In this document: positions 26,927-35,300 of the stretch, in pieces
Numbering within the stretch: the stretch's first letter is position 1
Layout of the letters: each line of letters begins with the position of its first letter
Source of the DNA: Prescottella sp. R16
GTDB taxonomy: Bacteria; Actinomycetota; Actinomycetes; Mycobacteriales; Mycobacteriaceae
Assembly (NCBI RefSeq): GCF_030656875.1
Contig: NZ_CP130943.1
Location: 1,674,001 to 1,738,000 of the forward strand
DNA length: 64,000 bases
Reading direction: 5' to 3'
Notes under the pieces: model-generated
The model's input: only the letters and a program-made list of their open reading frames with translations
What the model was told of the DNA's origin: nothing
Databases searched by the model: none
Made by a program: the position numbers and the translations under genes

Positions 26927-28434
26927 TGGCGCTCGGACGGGCGCACTCGGTGGCGGTGACCGGGGTAGAGGGGCAGATCGTGGAGATCGAAGCCGATATC
27001 GGCCGCGGGCTGCCGGGCGTGCATCTGGTCGGGCTTCCGGACACCGCGCTGCAGGAGTCCCGGGACCGGGTGCGGGCCGCGGTGACGAACTCGGGGGCGA
27101 AGTGGCCGGAGTCCCGGGTGACGCTCGCACTGTCCCCGGCGACGCTACCGAAGGTGGGCAGCGTCTACGACGTCGCGCTCGCGTGCGCCGTGCTCGACGC
27201 GGCCCGGCAGATTCCCCGGAAACGGCTGGCGTCGACGGTGCTACTGGGCGAGCTGGCCCTCGACGGACGTATCCGCACCGTGCGGGGGGTCCTGCCGGCG
27301 GTGCTGGCCGCGAAGAACGCCGGCTGGTCGACAGTGGTGGTGCCGCTCGCGGCGCTCGCCGAGGCCGGACTGGTCGACGGTATCGAGGTGCTCGGCGCCG
27401 ACCGTCTCACCGCCGTCACCGACTGGCTGCAGGGCAAGGGTGCGCTCGCCCGGCCGGAACCGTTCGAGTCGGACGGATCCACGGTGCGCGGCGATCTCAG
27501 CGAGGTGGTCGGCCAGACGGAAGCGCGATGGGCCGTCGAGGTGGCCGCCGCCGGTGCCCACCACCTCATGCTGACCGGGCCGCCCGGGATCGGGAAGACC
27601 ATGCTGGCGCAACGGCTTCCGGGGATCCTGCCGCCCCTGACCGAGGCCGAATCACTGGAGGTCACCGCGATCCACTCGGTCGCCGGCCTGCTGCCGGCGG
27701 ACCGGCCCCTGGTCACCGAACCCCCGTTCGTCGCGCCGCACCACACCACGACGGTCAGCGCCCTCGTCGGCGGAGGTACCGGCATGGCGAAACCCGGTGC
27801 GGTGAGCCGCGCACATCGCGGCATCCTGTTCCTCGACGAGTGCGCCGAAATGGGTGCCAAGGTGCTCGAGGCGTTGCGGACACCACTCGAGGACGGTGAG
27901 GTGCGCATCGCCCGCCGCGACGGGGTGGCGCGCTATCCGGCCCGGTTCCAGCTGGTGCTCGCGGCGAACCCGTGCCCCTGCGCACCCGCCCGAGACCGGG
28001 ACTGCGTGTGCCCGCCGACCGTGCGACGCCGGTACCTGGGGCGGCTGTCCGGGCCGCTGCTCGACCGGGTGGATCTGCGGATCCGGATGCAGTCGGCGTC
28101 GAGCGAGGCGCTGATGGACGGGGTTGGGGAACCCACCGGCGACGTCCGGGCGCGGGTGGCGGCAGCTCGGGCCGCGGCGGCCGAGCGGTGGCGGGACTTC
28201 GGCTGGCGCACCAACGCCGAGGTTCCGGGACCGGCTCTGCGGCAACGGTTCCGTCCGTCCCGCCCCGCCCTGCGCCCACTCGAGCACGCGTTGCGGCGCG
28301 GCGAGATCACCGCCCGCGGCGCCGACCGTGCGTTGCGGGTGGCCTGGACGCTCGGCGACCTGGGTGGACGGTCCGTGCCCGGTGAGGACGAGGTGACGGC
28401 GGCGCTCGGGTTCCGGGACAAGGGGGCGGCATGA
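26926..28434 (+). CDS. YifB/ComM family Mg-chelatase-like AAA+ ATPase
   Basis: AAA+ protein of 502 aa (Rv2897c-like). The N-terminal domain (about 1-190) has the Lon-like fold with LPGVHLVGLPDTALQESRDR. The ATPase core has Walker A TGPPGIGKT, Walker B ILFLDECAEM, sensor LVLAANPCPC and arginine-rich segment YLGRLSGPLLDRVDLRI. A small cysteine pattern CPCAPARDRDCVCPP may bind zinc. In Vibrio, ComM is a hexameric helicase promoting branch migration during transformation. The start overlaps the yraN stop and the end overlaps dprA. Confidence 0.93.
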   Translation: MALGRAHSVAVTGVEGQIVEIEADIGRGLPGVHLVGLPDTALQESRDRVRAAVTNSGAKWPESRVTLALSPATLPKVGSVYDVALACAVLDAARQIPRKRLASTVLLGELALDGRIRTVRGVLPAVLAAKNAGWSTVVVPLAALAEAGLVDGIEVLGADRLTAVTDWLQGKGALARPEPFESDGSTVRGDLSEVVGQTEARWAVEVAAAGAHHLMLTGPPGIGKTMLAQRLPGILPPLTEAESLEVTAIHSVAGLLPADRPLVTEPPFVAPHHTTTVSALVGGGTGMAKPGAVSRAHRGILFLDECAEMGAKVLEALRTPLEDGEVRIARRDGVARYPARFQLVLAANPCPCAPARDRDCVCPPTVRRRYLGRLSGPLLDRVDLRIRMQSASSEALMDGVGEPTGDVRARVAAARAAAAERWRDFGWRTNAEVPGPALRQRFRPSRPALRPLEHALRRGEITARGADRALRVAWTLGDLGGRSVPGEDEVTAALGFRDKGAA

Positions 28435-29552
28435 GCACGCACGATCCGCGGCTGCTGGCGTGGGCGTACCTGTCGAAGGTGGTGCAGGGGGCGTGTCCGC
28501 CGCTCGCGCAGCTGGCGTCGGCCGTCGGGCCCGAGGACGCCGCACGGGCGGTGCGGGAACGGGACCTGTCGAGTTTCCTGGGCCGGCGCACGTCGGCGCG
28601 GGCACACCTGGACACCGCGGCCCGCGACCTCGACCTGCTGGCGGCGATGGGGGGACGGCTCGTCACCCCGGACGACGACGAGTGGCCGAGCTGGCGGCTC
28701 CTCGCGTTCGACCGGCTCGGCGACGGCCGCGACGACGGGCCACCACTGGCCCTGTGGGTGCTGGGGGCGCCGCCGCTCGACGACCTGCTGGCGCGGGCGG
28801 TCGCGATCGTCGGAACCCGCGCGGCCAGTTCCTACGGTGAGCACGTGACCGCCGAGATCGCCGGTGATCTGGCCGTCGACGACTGGACGATCGTGTCCGG
28901 GGCGGCGTTCGGGATCGACGCGGCCGCGCACCGGGCCGCACTCGGAGTCGGCGGCCGCACCGTCGCGGTGCTCGCGTGCGGCGTGGACCGCGCCTACCCG
29001 GCCGGGCACGGACGGCTGCTGCAGCAGATCGCCGCGTCCGGTGCGGTGATCAGCGAGTACGCGCCGGGCACCACCCCGGCCCGCTACCGGTTCCTGGCCC
29101 GCAACCGGCTGGTCGCCGGACTGTCCGACGGGGTCGTGGTCGTCGAGGCCGGATGGCGCAGCGGGGCCCGCAACACCGCGACGTGGGGGCGTCGGCTGGG
29201 GCGTCCCGTGCTCGCGGTGCCGGGCCCGGTGACGTCGGCGGCGTCCACCGGCTGCCACCGCATGATCCGGGAGGGCGAGGCGGTGCTGGTGGCGAGCGCC
29301 GCGGACGTCGCCCGGGAGGCCGGCCCGATCGGGGTGGGCGGCGACGATGCCGGTCCGGCGCGGGACCTCGACGCGCTGACCGGTCCCGCGGCCGCGGTGT
29401 ACGAGGCACTGCCTGCGAGCGGATCCCGCAGTGTGCGGGAGTTGTCGGTGGAGTCGGGAACCCCGACCGAGAAGGTGCGGGCGGTTCTCCCGATGCTCGA
29501 GATCGACGGGTTCGTCGGCTCCGACGATTCGGGCTGGTTCCGGGTGCGGTGA
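28431..29552 (+). CDS. dprA: DNA-processing protein DprA
   Basis: Single-stranded-DNA-binding RecA loader of 373 aa. The Rossmann-like DprA core runs from about residue 120 to 290: VAIVGTRAASSYGEHVT, IVSGAAFGIDAAAHRAAL, TVAVLACGVDRAYPAGHG, ISEYAPGTTPARYRF and ARNRLVAGLSDGVVVVEAG. A C-terminal winged-helix segment (VYEALPASGSRSVRELSVES) completes the protein. ATG at 28431 overlaps the comM stop (ATGA). In bacteria without known competence DprA still serves in uptake or repair recombination. Confidence 0.95.
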   Translation: MSTHDPRLLAWAYLSKVVQGACPPLAQLASAVGPEDAARAVRERDLSSFLGRRTSARAHLDTAARDLDLLAAMGGRLVTPDDDEWPSWRLLAFDRLGDGRDDGPPLALWVLGAPPLDDLLARAVAIVGTRAASSYGEHVTAEIAGDLAVDDWTIVSGAAFGIDAAAHRAALGVGGRTVAVLACGVDRAYPAGHGRLLQQIAASGAVISEYAPGTTPARYRFLARNRLVAGLSDGVVVVEAGWRSGARNTATWGRRLGRPVLAVPGPVTSAASTGCHRMIREGEAVLVASAADVAREAGPIGVGGDDAGPARDLDALTGPAAAVYEALPASGSRSVRELSVESGTPTEKVRAVLPMLEIDGFVGSDDSGWFRVR

Positions 29553-29564
29553 GGGTGCTCCCGG

Positions 29565-30122
29565 TCAGGGGTGCGGTCCCGGCGCGGCGCCGCGCATCAT
29601 GACGTCCCGGATGCGCCGGAGCCGGTCGGGGTCGGCGTCGCCCGTACGGCCGACGAACGTGGTCAGCGTCGTCACGACCGGTGCCCCGGTGTCGTCGGTG
29701 ACATCGGTTTCGGTGACGAAGATGTCGATGCCGCCGGTGTGCCGGAAGGAGGCGAGGCACACGTCGACGGTGAGGCGGTCCCCGGCATACATGGGGCGGT
29801 GGAAGATCAGCCGCTGATCGGTCTGCAGGATCTGGCTGAGATCGAAACCGGTGACGATCTGCTCGAGCAGGAACCGCTGTGCGATCAGCCCGATCACGGC
29901 GACGAACGTGGGCGGTGCGACGAGAGCGGGATGACCGAGGGCGTGGGCGGCCGTCTCGTCGTAGTGGGCGGGATGGGTGTTCTGCACCGCCGTCGCGAAC
30001 TCGCGCACCTTCTCGCGGCCCACCTCGTAGTGGTCGGGCATGCGGTAACCGAAGCCGACCATGCGCTGCAGGCGGGCGGCCCGAGCGGAATCCGTCTCCG
30101 GGGTTCCCGTCGACGACGACAC
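29565..30122 (-). CDS. HadA-like (3R)-hydroxyacyl-ACP dehydratase subunit
   Basis: MaoC/hot-dog protein of 185 aa resembling mycobacterial HadA: GYRMPDHYEVGREKVREFA, ALVAPPTFVAVIGL, then QTDQRLIFHRPMYAGDRLTVDV and TTLTTFVGRTG. HadA pairs with HadB to form the FAS-II dehydratase that acts on long-chain 3-hydroxyacyl-ACP; HadA-type subunits carry substrate-binding parts rather than the full catalytic dyad. No hadB or hadC is adjacent. The start is uncertain: I use the GTG at 30122; the ATG at 30062 would begin at MVGFGYRMP, which looks too short. It stands convergent to dprA and divergent from the GIY-YIG gene. An orphan hydratase of other acyl substrates is possible. Confidence 0.8.
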   Translation of the reverse strand: MSSSTGTPETDSARAARLQRMVGFGYRMPDHYEVGREKVREFATAVQNTHPAHYDETAAHALGHPALVAPPTFVAVIGLIAQRFLLEQIVTGFDLSQILQTDQRLIFHRPMYAGDRLTVDVCLASFRHTGGIDIFVTETDVTDDTGAPVVTTLTTFVGRTGDADPDRLRRIRDVMMRGAAPGPHP

Positions 30123-30274
30123 ATGTCGAGTGTGACGGAAAACATCCCGTCGTCGACGGGAAACCGGCAGATCGCGGCCACCGCACGCCCGTCGTTTCCG
30201 TCCGGAAACATTTGCCCGTTCGCTCCTCTGCGAGGCGCACCGCAACCGGTGCGGGGATCACCTACAGTCACGTC

Positions 30275-31408
30275 ATGGCTACCGTCTGGACCGTTCCCGA
30301 AGACATCACCCGTGTACTCCTCGCCGCACCCGGCATCCGCGACTTCCTCACCGATGACGAGGGCCGGGGCACGGCGAGCGATCCACGGGTGCGGCTCGCG
30401 GAGTTCACGGCGGTGGTGACGTCGCTGCAGGCGAACGCCGGACGCACCTTCACCTCGGTGCGCGACGCGTCCGGGGTGCTGTTCGACGGGCCGGCCGCCG
30501 GGGGCGTCACGATCTCCGATGCGTTGCGGCTCGCGGTGATGCGGGTGATCACCGCGGAGCCGAGGGAACGCAAGCCCGCACCGAATCCGCTGCCGCCGCG
30601 GGTCGTCGAGAATCTGGGCCTGTACCTGTATGCGCTGCGCGATCCGCGGGACCGGTCGATCTTCTACGTGGGGGTCGGCCGCGGCAACAAGGTGTATTCG
30701 CACGACTGGGATGCGCTGGGGGAGGCCGGCACCCTCGACAGCGAGGGCGTGGGCGACGCCGACCGGGACGCGACCCGCAGCGCATGGATCCAGCGGATCC
30801 GCGACATCTACGCAGCCGGGCATTCCGTCGACCACATCGTGCTGCGGCACAACGTCGCGGTTCCGCACGATCCGGTGGCCGCGGCGAAGGAATGCGCGCA
30901 CCTGGTGGTGGACGCCCTGCGACTGCTCGAGACCGGCACGGGCGCACCGGTCCTGACGAACCTGGCCGGGGAACCGGACGACCTCGAGAAGCGGGCGCTG
31001 CCGGTGACGGAACTGGCGGTGCAGTACTCGGCGCTGCCCGCACCCGACCTGCCGGTTCCGGGTGCGCTGGTGCGGGTACCCGCGGCGGCCGATCCGCGGC
31101 TGACGCCCGACGAGGTGTACGAGGCGGCGCGCGGTCCGTGGCCGGCCGGAGCCGCGGCCCGGGGTGCCGCGAACCTGCCGGTGATCGTCTTCGCGGACAA
31201 CATCGTCCGGGCCGTGTACCGGGTGAGCGCATGGGAGTCGCTGGGCCCGGGGCCGGATCAGCAGTGGCGGTTCACCGGTGTCGTCGACGAGGAACTCGCG
31301 GCGACGTTCGTGGGTACCCGGGTGACGCCCGACCGGGCCAGCCTCAAGGTGTGGCCCGCGCACGGTTGGGTGCAACGGCTGACGCTGGCCCGCCCGCGTG
31401 GGCGGTGA
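30275..31408 (+). CDS. LEM-3-like GIY-YIG domain protein
   Basis: Protein of 377 aa with three regions. Residues 1-110 are helical and unrecognised. Residues 113-225 look like a LEM-3-type GIY-YIG nuclease domain: LYLYALRDPRDRSIFYVGVG (YVG at 131-133), GRGNKVYSHDW, a helix AWIQRIRDIYAAG and AKECAHLVVDALR. The residues that usually read GKGxR before the histidine read GRGNK here, and the expected catalytic Glu seems displaced, so activity is uncertain. The C-terminal part (VRAVYRVSAWESLG, RWRFTG-like QWRFTGVVDEELA) recalls the domain often attached to such bacterial proteins. It is flanked by unrelated genes; function unknown, with possible links to DNA processing. Confidence 0.72.
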   Translation: MATVWTVPEDITRVLLAAPGIRDFLTDDEGRGTASDPRVRLAEFTAVVTSLQANAGRTFTSVRDASGVLFDGPAAGGVTISDALRLAVMRVITAEPRERKPAPNPLPPRVVENLGLYLYALRDPRDRSIFYVGVGRGNKVYSHDWDALGEAGTLDSEGVGDADRDATRSAWIQRIRDIYAAGHSVDHIVLRHNVAVPHDPVAAAKECAHLVVDALRLLETGTGAPVLTNLAGEPDDLEKRALPVTELAVQYSALPAPDLPVPGALVRVPAAADPRLTPDEVYEAARGPWPAGAAARGAANLPVIVFADNIVRAVYRVSAWESLGPGPDQQWRFTGVVDEELAATFVGTRVTPDRASLKVWPAHGWVQRLTLARPRGR

Positions 31409-31427
31409 ACACCCCCTCGATATATGG

Positions 31428-31446
31428 TTAGGTAAACCTAACCGAA
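31428..31446 (+). promoter_or_regulatory. IdeR/DtxR iron box
   Basis: TTAGGTAAACCTAACCGAA matches the 19-bp IdeR/DtxR consensus TWAGGTWAGSCTWACCTWA at 17 of 19 positions, counted by eye. It contains 8-bp inverted arms GGTTAGGT/ACCTAACC around AA. It overlaps a possible -10 (TATATGG) just upstream of the siderophore-interacting protein gene, consistent with repression when iron is plentiful. Confidence 0.85.
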
Positions 31447-31460
31447 TGAGGGGTGTGGCT

Positions 31461-32240
31461 GTGGCGCGGAAGACGTCGACGTTGACAGTGGTGCGGACCG
31501 AGAGGATCGCTCGGCACCTGGTGCGGGTCGTTCTGGGTGGCCCCGGATTCGACACCTTCGAGCCGTCCGAGTTCACCGACTCGTACGTCAAGATCCAGTT
31601 CGGCAGCGCGGACGAGCCGGCCCTGCGGACGTACACCGTCCGGCACGTCGATCCGGTGGCCCGCGAACTGGCGATCGACTTCGTCGTCCACGGCGACGAC
31701 GGGATCGCGGGTCCGTGGGCGGCCACCGTCGAGCCGGGCACCACGGTGACCCTCCACGGGCCGGGCGGAGCCTATGCGCCGCGCCCCGACGCCGACTGGC
31801 ACCTCATCGCCGGCGACGAGTCGGCGCTGCCGGCGATCGCGGCGGCCGTCGAAGCCCTCACACCCGACACGGTCGCGAAGGTGTTCGTCGAGGTCGCCGG
31901 GCCGGCCGACGAGATCGCACTCGCGGCCGGCCCGCACGTCGAGATCACCTGGGTGCATCGCGGCGTCACCGCGGACACCGCCGGCCCCGATCTGAGCGGG
32001 GCCGCGTCTCCGCTCGTCGCCGCCGTCCGCGCCGCGGAGTGGCTGCCCGGTGACGTGCACGTGTTCGTGCACGGCGAGGCCGATGTCGTCATGAAGCATC
32101 TGCGGCCGTATCTCCGCAAGGAACGGGGTGTGCCGGCCGCGTCGGCATCGATCTCCGGCTACTGGCGTCGCGGCCGGACCGAGGAAGGCTTCCGGGTGTG
32201 GAAGTCGGAGCTCGCCGCGTCCGAGAAGGTGGCCGGCTGA
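31461..32240 (+). CDS. Siderophore-interacting protein (NAD(P)H-dependent ferric-siderophore reductase)
   Basis: FAD-binding 9 / SIP family reductase of 259 aa, in the genomic place of M. tuberculosis viuB (Rv2895c). It is expected to release iron from ferric siderophores in the cytoplasm by reduction with NAD(P)H through FAD. Flavin-binding features are LRTYTVRHVDPVARELAIDF (RxYTxR) and GPGGAYAP; the NAD(P)H part holds HLIAGDESALPAIAA and VFVHGEADVVMKHLR. The C-terminus SISGYWRRGRTEEGFR is typical. I chose the GTG at 31461 because GAGGGG precedes it by 7 bp; starts at 31446 or 31455 are in frame, but 31446 touches the iron box. Regulation by iron is strongly suggested. Confidence 0.9.
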   Translation: MARKTSTLTVVRTERIARHLVRVVLGGPGFDTFEPSEFTDSYVKIQFGSADEPALRTYTVRHVDPVARELAIDFVVHGDDGIAGPWAATVEPGTTVTLHGPGGAYAPRPDADWHLIAGDESALPAIAAAVEALTPDTVAKVFVEVAGPADEIALAAGPHVEITWVHRGVTADTAGPDLSGAASPLVAAVRAAEWLPGDVHVFVHGEADVVMKHLRPYLRKERGVPAASASISGYWRRGRTEEGFRVWKSELAASEKVAG

Positions 32241-32252
32241 CCGGACGCCGCG

Positions 32253-33428
32253 TCAGTCGGCGCGGGCCAGGATCTTCAGCGACGCCAACGCGACCGTGCC
32301 CGACACCAGGATCGCGACCGCCATCGGCACCGCCGTCCCGCCGATACCGACGAGCGGGGTGACGATCGCGGCCAGACCGAACTGACCCGCACCCATGAGC
32401 GCCGACCCGGTACCCGCGGCCTCGGTCACCTGCCCCTGCGCGAGCGCGGTGGCATTGCCCATGATGAAGCCGATCGCCGTCACGGAACTGAACATGAGCG
32501 GCAGGACGAGCCAGATGTTCGTGCCGCCGATCGTGGTGGCGAGCGTCAGCAGCAGACCGGACGTCATCAGCAGACCCACCCCGAACGTGAGGAGCCGACG
32601 CGGCGAGACCGTGCCGATCAGCTTCGTGTTGACGATGCTGCCGAGCATGATGCCCAGCGAGTTGACCGCGAACACGATCGAGAACTGGCCGGGGGACAGT
32701 CCCAGGATGCCCTGCACCACGAACGGTGACGCCGAGATGTACGAGAACAGGGCACCGAACCCGAACATGAACGTGAACGCGTACCCGAGGTAGATCCGGT
32801 TGGTCACCACGTAACGCAGGTTGCCGGCGAGCGCGGCCAGACCGCCACCGTGCCGGCGTTCGACCGGCAGCGTCTCCGGAACGAGGAACAACACGCCGAG
32901 CAGCATGACGACGGCGGCGCCGGCGAGTACCCAGAAGATGCCGCGCCAGCCGACCGGCCCGAGCAGCGCGCCACCCATGAGCGGTGCCACGACGGGGGCG
33001 ACACCACCGATGATCATCATGATGCTGAACAGTCGGGCCGCCGCATCGCCCTTCGCGCGGTCCGCGATCACCGCGCGCGCCAGCACGATCCCGACGCCGC
33101 CGCTGAAACCCTGCAGCAGCCGGGCCGCGACGAGAACCTCGATGCTGGGGGCGATCGCACACAGCACACCACTGACCGCGCACAGGGCCGTGCCGCCGAT
33201 CAACAGCCGGCGGCGGCCCGTGCCGTCGGACAACGGTCCGGCGATCAGCTGGCCGATGCCGAGACCCGCCATGAACGTCGCGAGGGTCGACTGGACGGCG
33301 GTGTCGGTCGTGCCGAGGTGTTCGGTCATCGACGGCAGCGCGGGCAGATACATGTCCGTGGCCAGGGGAGCGATCGCCGAGAGGAGGGCAAGTACGCAGA
33401 GCATGGGGATGGGAATCGCTCGTTTCAC
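32253..33428 (-). CDS. Bcr/CflA family multidrug efflux MFS transporter
   Basis: MFS permease of 391 aa with 12 membrane segments of the Bcr/CflA drug-resistance family. Hallmarks are [20 protein letters not shown] in TM1, the motif A sequence [16 protein letters not shown], and the motif C-like [18 protein letters not shown]. In this family, members export bicyclomycin, chloramphenicol, sulfonamides or cysteine; substrate here unknown. GTG start at 33428. It converges on the siderophore-interacting gene (12-bp gap), and is divergent from xerC. In M. tuberculosis viuB and xerC are adjacent, so this gene is an insertion into that order. Confidence 0.92.
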   Translation of the reverse strand: MKRAIPIPMLCVLALLSAIAPLATDMYLPALPSMTEHLGTTDTAVQSTLATFMAGLGIGQLIAGPLSDGTGRRRLLIGGTALCAVSGVLCAIAPSIEVLVAARLLQGFSGGVGIVLARAVIADRAKGDAAARLFSIMMIIGGVAPVVAPLMGGALLGPVGWRGIFWVLAGAAVVMLLGVLFLVPETLPVERRHGGGLAALAGNLRYVVTNRIYLGYAFTFMFGFGALFSYISASPFVVQGILGLSPGQFSIVFAVNSLGIMLGSIVNTKLIGTVSPRRLLTFGVGLLMTSGLLLTLATTIGGTNIWLVLPLMFSSVTAIGFIMGNATALAQGQVTEAAGTGSALMGAGQFGLAAIVTPLVGIGGTAVPMAVAILVSGTVALASLKILARAD

Positions 33429-33489
33429 GCAGGAACCCTATCGGCGCGGGAACTTGCGGAATCCCGAGGCCACCGCGACGGTGGACGTC

Positions 33490-34431
33490 ATGAGCACCTC
33501 GGACGCCGCCCCGGAACTCTCGCCGGGACTGCGGGCGCACCTCGACGCCTACACCGAGCATCTGCGGCTGGAACGCGGTCGCTCCGAGCACACCGTCCGC
33601 GCGTACATCGGAGACGTGGCGAGCCTGCTCGCGTATCTCGACCGGGACCGCCCGGGGGCACCGCTCGCCGACCTGGACCTGCAGATGCTGAGGGCGTGGC
33701 TCGGCGCGCAGGCCGCCGCCGGCGTCGCACGGACGACACTCGCCCGCCGGACGTCGTCGGCCCGGGGGTTCACCGCGTGGGCGCAGCGCACCGGCCGGAC
33801 CGGCACCGATCCGGGAGTGCGTCTGGCCGCCCCGAAAACGCACCGGACCCTCCCGGCCGTCCTACGGCAGGAACAGGCCGCCGACATCATGACCGCCGCC
33901 GAATCCGGGGCCGCCCAGGAAGACCCGATCGCCCTGCGGGACCGATTGATCGTGGAACTGCTGTACTCGACCGGTATCCGGGTCGGTGAACTGTGCGGCC
34001 TCGACATCGGCGACGTCGACGCCGGCCGCCGCGTCCTACGGGTCCTCGGCAAGGGCGACAAGGAACGCGTCGTCCCGTACGGACGGCCCGCCGAGGACGC
34101 TCTCACCGTGTGGCTGCGGGCCGGGCGCCCCGAACTCGTGAACGACCGTTCCGGTGACGCGCTGCTCCTCGGGCGCCGTGGCGGACGCCTCGACCAGCGT
34201 CAGGCCCGCAGCGTCGTCCACGACGCCGTGCAGGCGGTGCCCGGCGCCCCCGACCTCGCCCCGCACGGGCTGCGGCACTCGGCCGCCACCCACCTCCTCG
34301 AAGGCGGCGCCGACCTGCGCGTCGTCCAGGAAGTGCTGGGACATTCGAGTCTCGCGACGACGCAGCTGTACACCCACGTCTCCGTCGCCCGACTGCGCGC
34401 CGTCCACGACCAGGCTCACCCGCGAGCGTGA
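33490..34431 (+). CDS. xerC: Tyrosine recombinase XerC
   Basis: Site-specific recombinase of 313 aa that resolves chromosome dimers at dif with XerD. The N-terminal SAM-like domain (residues 15-105) precedes the catalytic domain, where all active residues are present: Arg164 (TGIRVGEL), Lys188 (LGKGDKER), His259 and Arg262 ([10 protein letters not shown]), His285 (VLGHSS) and Tyr294 (TQLYTHV). The position between a viuB-like gene and an M23 gene before rpsB is that of Rv2894c. ATG at 33490; an in-frame GTG nine bases upstream is possible. Its last 16 bp overlap the end of the converging M23 gene. Confidence 0.94.
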   Translation: MSTSDAAPELSPGLRAHLDAYTEHLRLERGRSEHTVRAYIGDVASLLAYLDRDRPGAPLADLDLQMLRAWLGAQAAAGVARTTLARRTSSARGFTAWAQRTGRTGTDPGVRLAAPKTHRTLPAVLRQEQAADIMTAAESGAAQEDPIALRDRLIVELLYSTGIRVGELCGLDIGDVDAGRRVLRVLGKGDKERVVPYGRPAEDALTVWLRAGRPELVNDRSGDALLLGRRGGRLDQRQARSVVHDAVQAVPGAPDLAPHGLRHSAATHLLEGGADLRVVQEVLGHSSLATTQLYTHVSVARLRAVHDQAHPRA

Positions 34432-34982
34432 CCGGCACCGCCGGTGACCGGTAGCAGCCGGATCACCGCCGCCCGTACCAGCGGCAGCGGATCGAGGTAG
34501 TCGTCGCGGCCGCGCCGGGCACCCCAGTGCAGGCATGCGTCCACCGCGCACTCGGGATGGCCGGCCACGACGGTGCCGAGCACGTCGCCCCGCAGCACCC
34601 GGCTGCCGGTGGTGACCGAGGCGTCGACCGGCTCGTACGTGGTCCGTAGCCCGCTCGCATGCTCCACCGACACCACGGGTCTGCCCGCGACGGCACCCGC
34701 GAACACCACCGTGCCCGAGCCCGCCGCGTACACCGCCTGCCCGGCCGCCGCCGCGAGGTCGACGCCCCGATGCCCGGGCAGCCAGTTGTGCTCCGGCTCG
34801 TCGAACGGACGGGTCACGTGCGGGCGGGGGTGCAGCGGCCACGTGAACGCCGCGTCGGCGGCCGGCGCGGCCACCGCCGTCGACCCGGCCGTGGCCCCGA
34901 ACGTGCACCCGGCCGCGAGCAGCACCGCCGTAGCGGTGCGGGCGAGAAGGCGAGGCGGCGGCGGTCGGTGAGGGACGGTCAT
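34416..34982 (-). CDS. Exported M23 family peptidoglycan peptidase
   Basis: Secreted or lipid-anchored protein of 188 aa. A proline-rich basic N-terminus leads into a signal peptide ([19 protein letters not shown]) with both a lipobox-like AAGC and later AxA sites, so lipoprotein versus secreted form is undecided. The M23 domain is compact, with zinc ligands in [21 protein letters not shown] and [14 protein letters not shown]; the [16 protein letters not shown] core is standard. Such enzymes are lysostaphin/NlpD-type endopeptidases or amidase activators. The ATG at 34982 is 44 bp from a 15-bp inverted repeat shared with the rpsB promoter region. The tail overlaps xerC by 16 bp. Confidence 0.88.
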   Translation of the reverse strand: MTVPHRPPPPRLLARTATAVLLAAGCTFGATAGSTAVAAPAADAAFTWPLHPRPHVTRPFDEPEHNWLPGHRGVDLAAAAGQAVYAAGSGTVVFAGAVAGRPVVSVEHASGLRTTYEPVDASVTTGSRVLRGDVLGTVVAGHPECAVDACLHWGARRGRDDYLDPLPLVRAAVIRLLPVTGGAGHARG

Positions 34983-35300
34983 GGGGCCGACCCTGCCGCC
35001 CTCGACCGGCCCGCAGGCACGTCCCGGCACATCTGTGGACGAACTTTTTCCTTGTCCACAGATGTGCCGAACCCCTTGTGTGGCGCGCTCACCTGTGCAT
35101 TCGCCCACGGTGAGGTGAAGCCGTACACTTGTCGGGCGGTCTGTCCGTGCTGATGCACGTGCAGGCCGACTTCGCGCGTCCGTATCCATATCGGTCGTCG
35201 GCTGGTCCCGCACTCGTGCGGGTCCGACGTCGAACGGACGCCAGGGCAGGGGTCACCGATCCCCGCGACAACCGGCACACGAAAGACGAGGTACACAGCC
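34983..35300. other. 318-bp divergent promoter region between M23 gene and rpsB
   Basis: No coding frame is convincing here. The region must carry the promoters of the M23 gene (minus) and of rpsB-tsf (plus). It holds the 15-bp inverted repeat at 35026-35068 and a -10-like TACACT at 35124-35129, although no good -35 precedes it. If that -10 is used the rpsB leader would be about 165 bases, long enough for S2-type autoregulation, but I see no defined structure in it. Confidence 0.55.
35026..35068. promoter_or_regulatory. 15-bp inverted repeat enclosing DnaA-box-like sequences
   Basis: Perfect 15-bp arms (35026-35040 and 35054-35068) separated by 13 bases containing a T-run. The right arm together with two spacer bases gives TTGTCCACA (35052-35060), an actinobacterial DnaA-box consensus; the left arm read on the minus strand gives TCGTCCACA, one base different. 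It could be an operator, a DnaA-binding pair, or a hairpin in either transcript. Confidence 0.6.

Noticed and set aside
33490..34431. Phage or integron integrase
   Set aside because: The tyrosine recombinase has chromosomal XerC length and synteny (viuB-xerC-M23-rpsB) and no att sites or mobile genes nearby.
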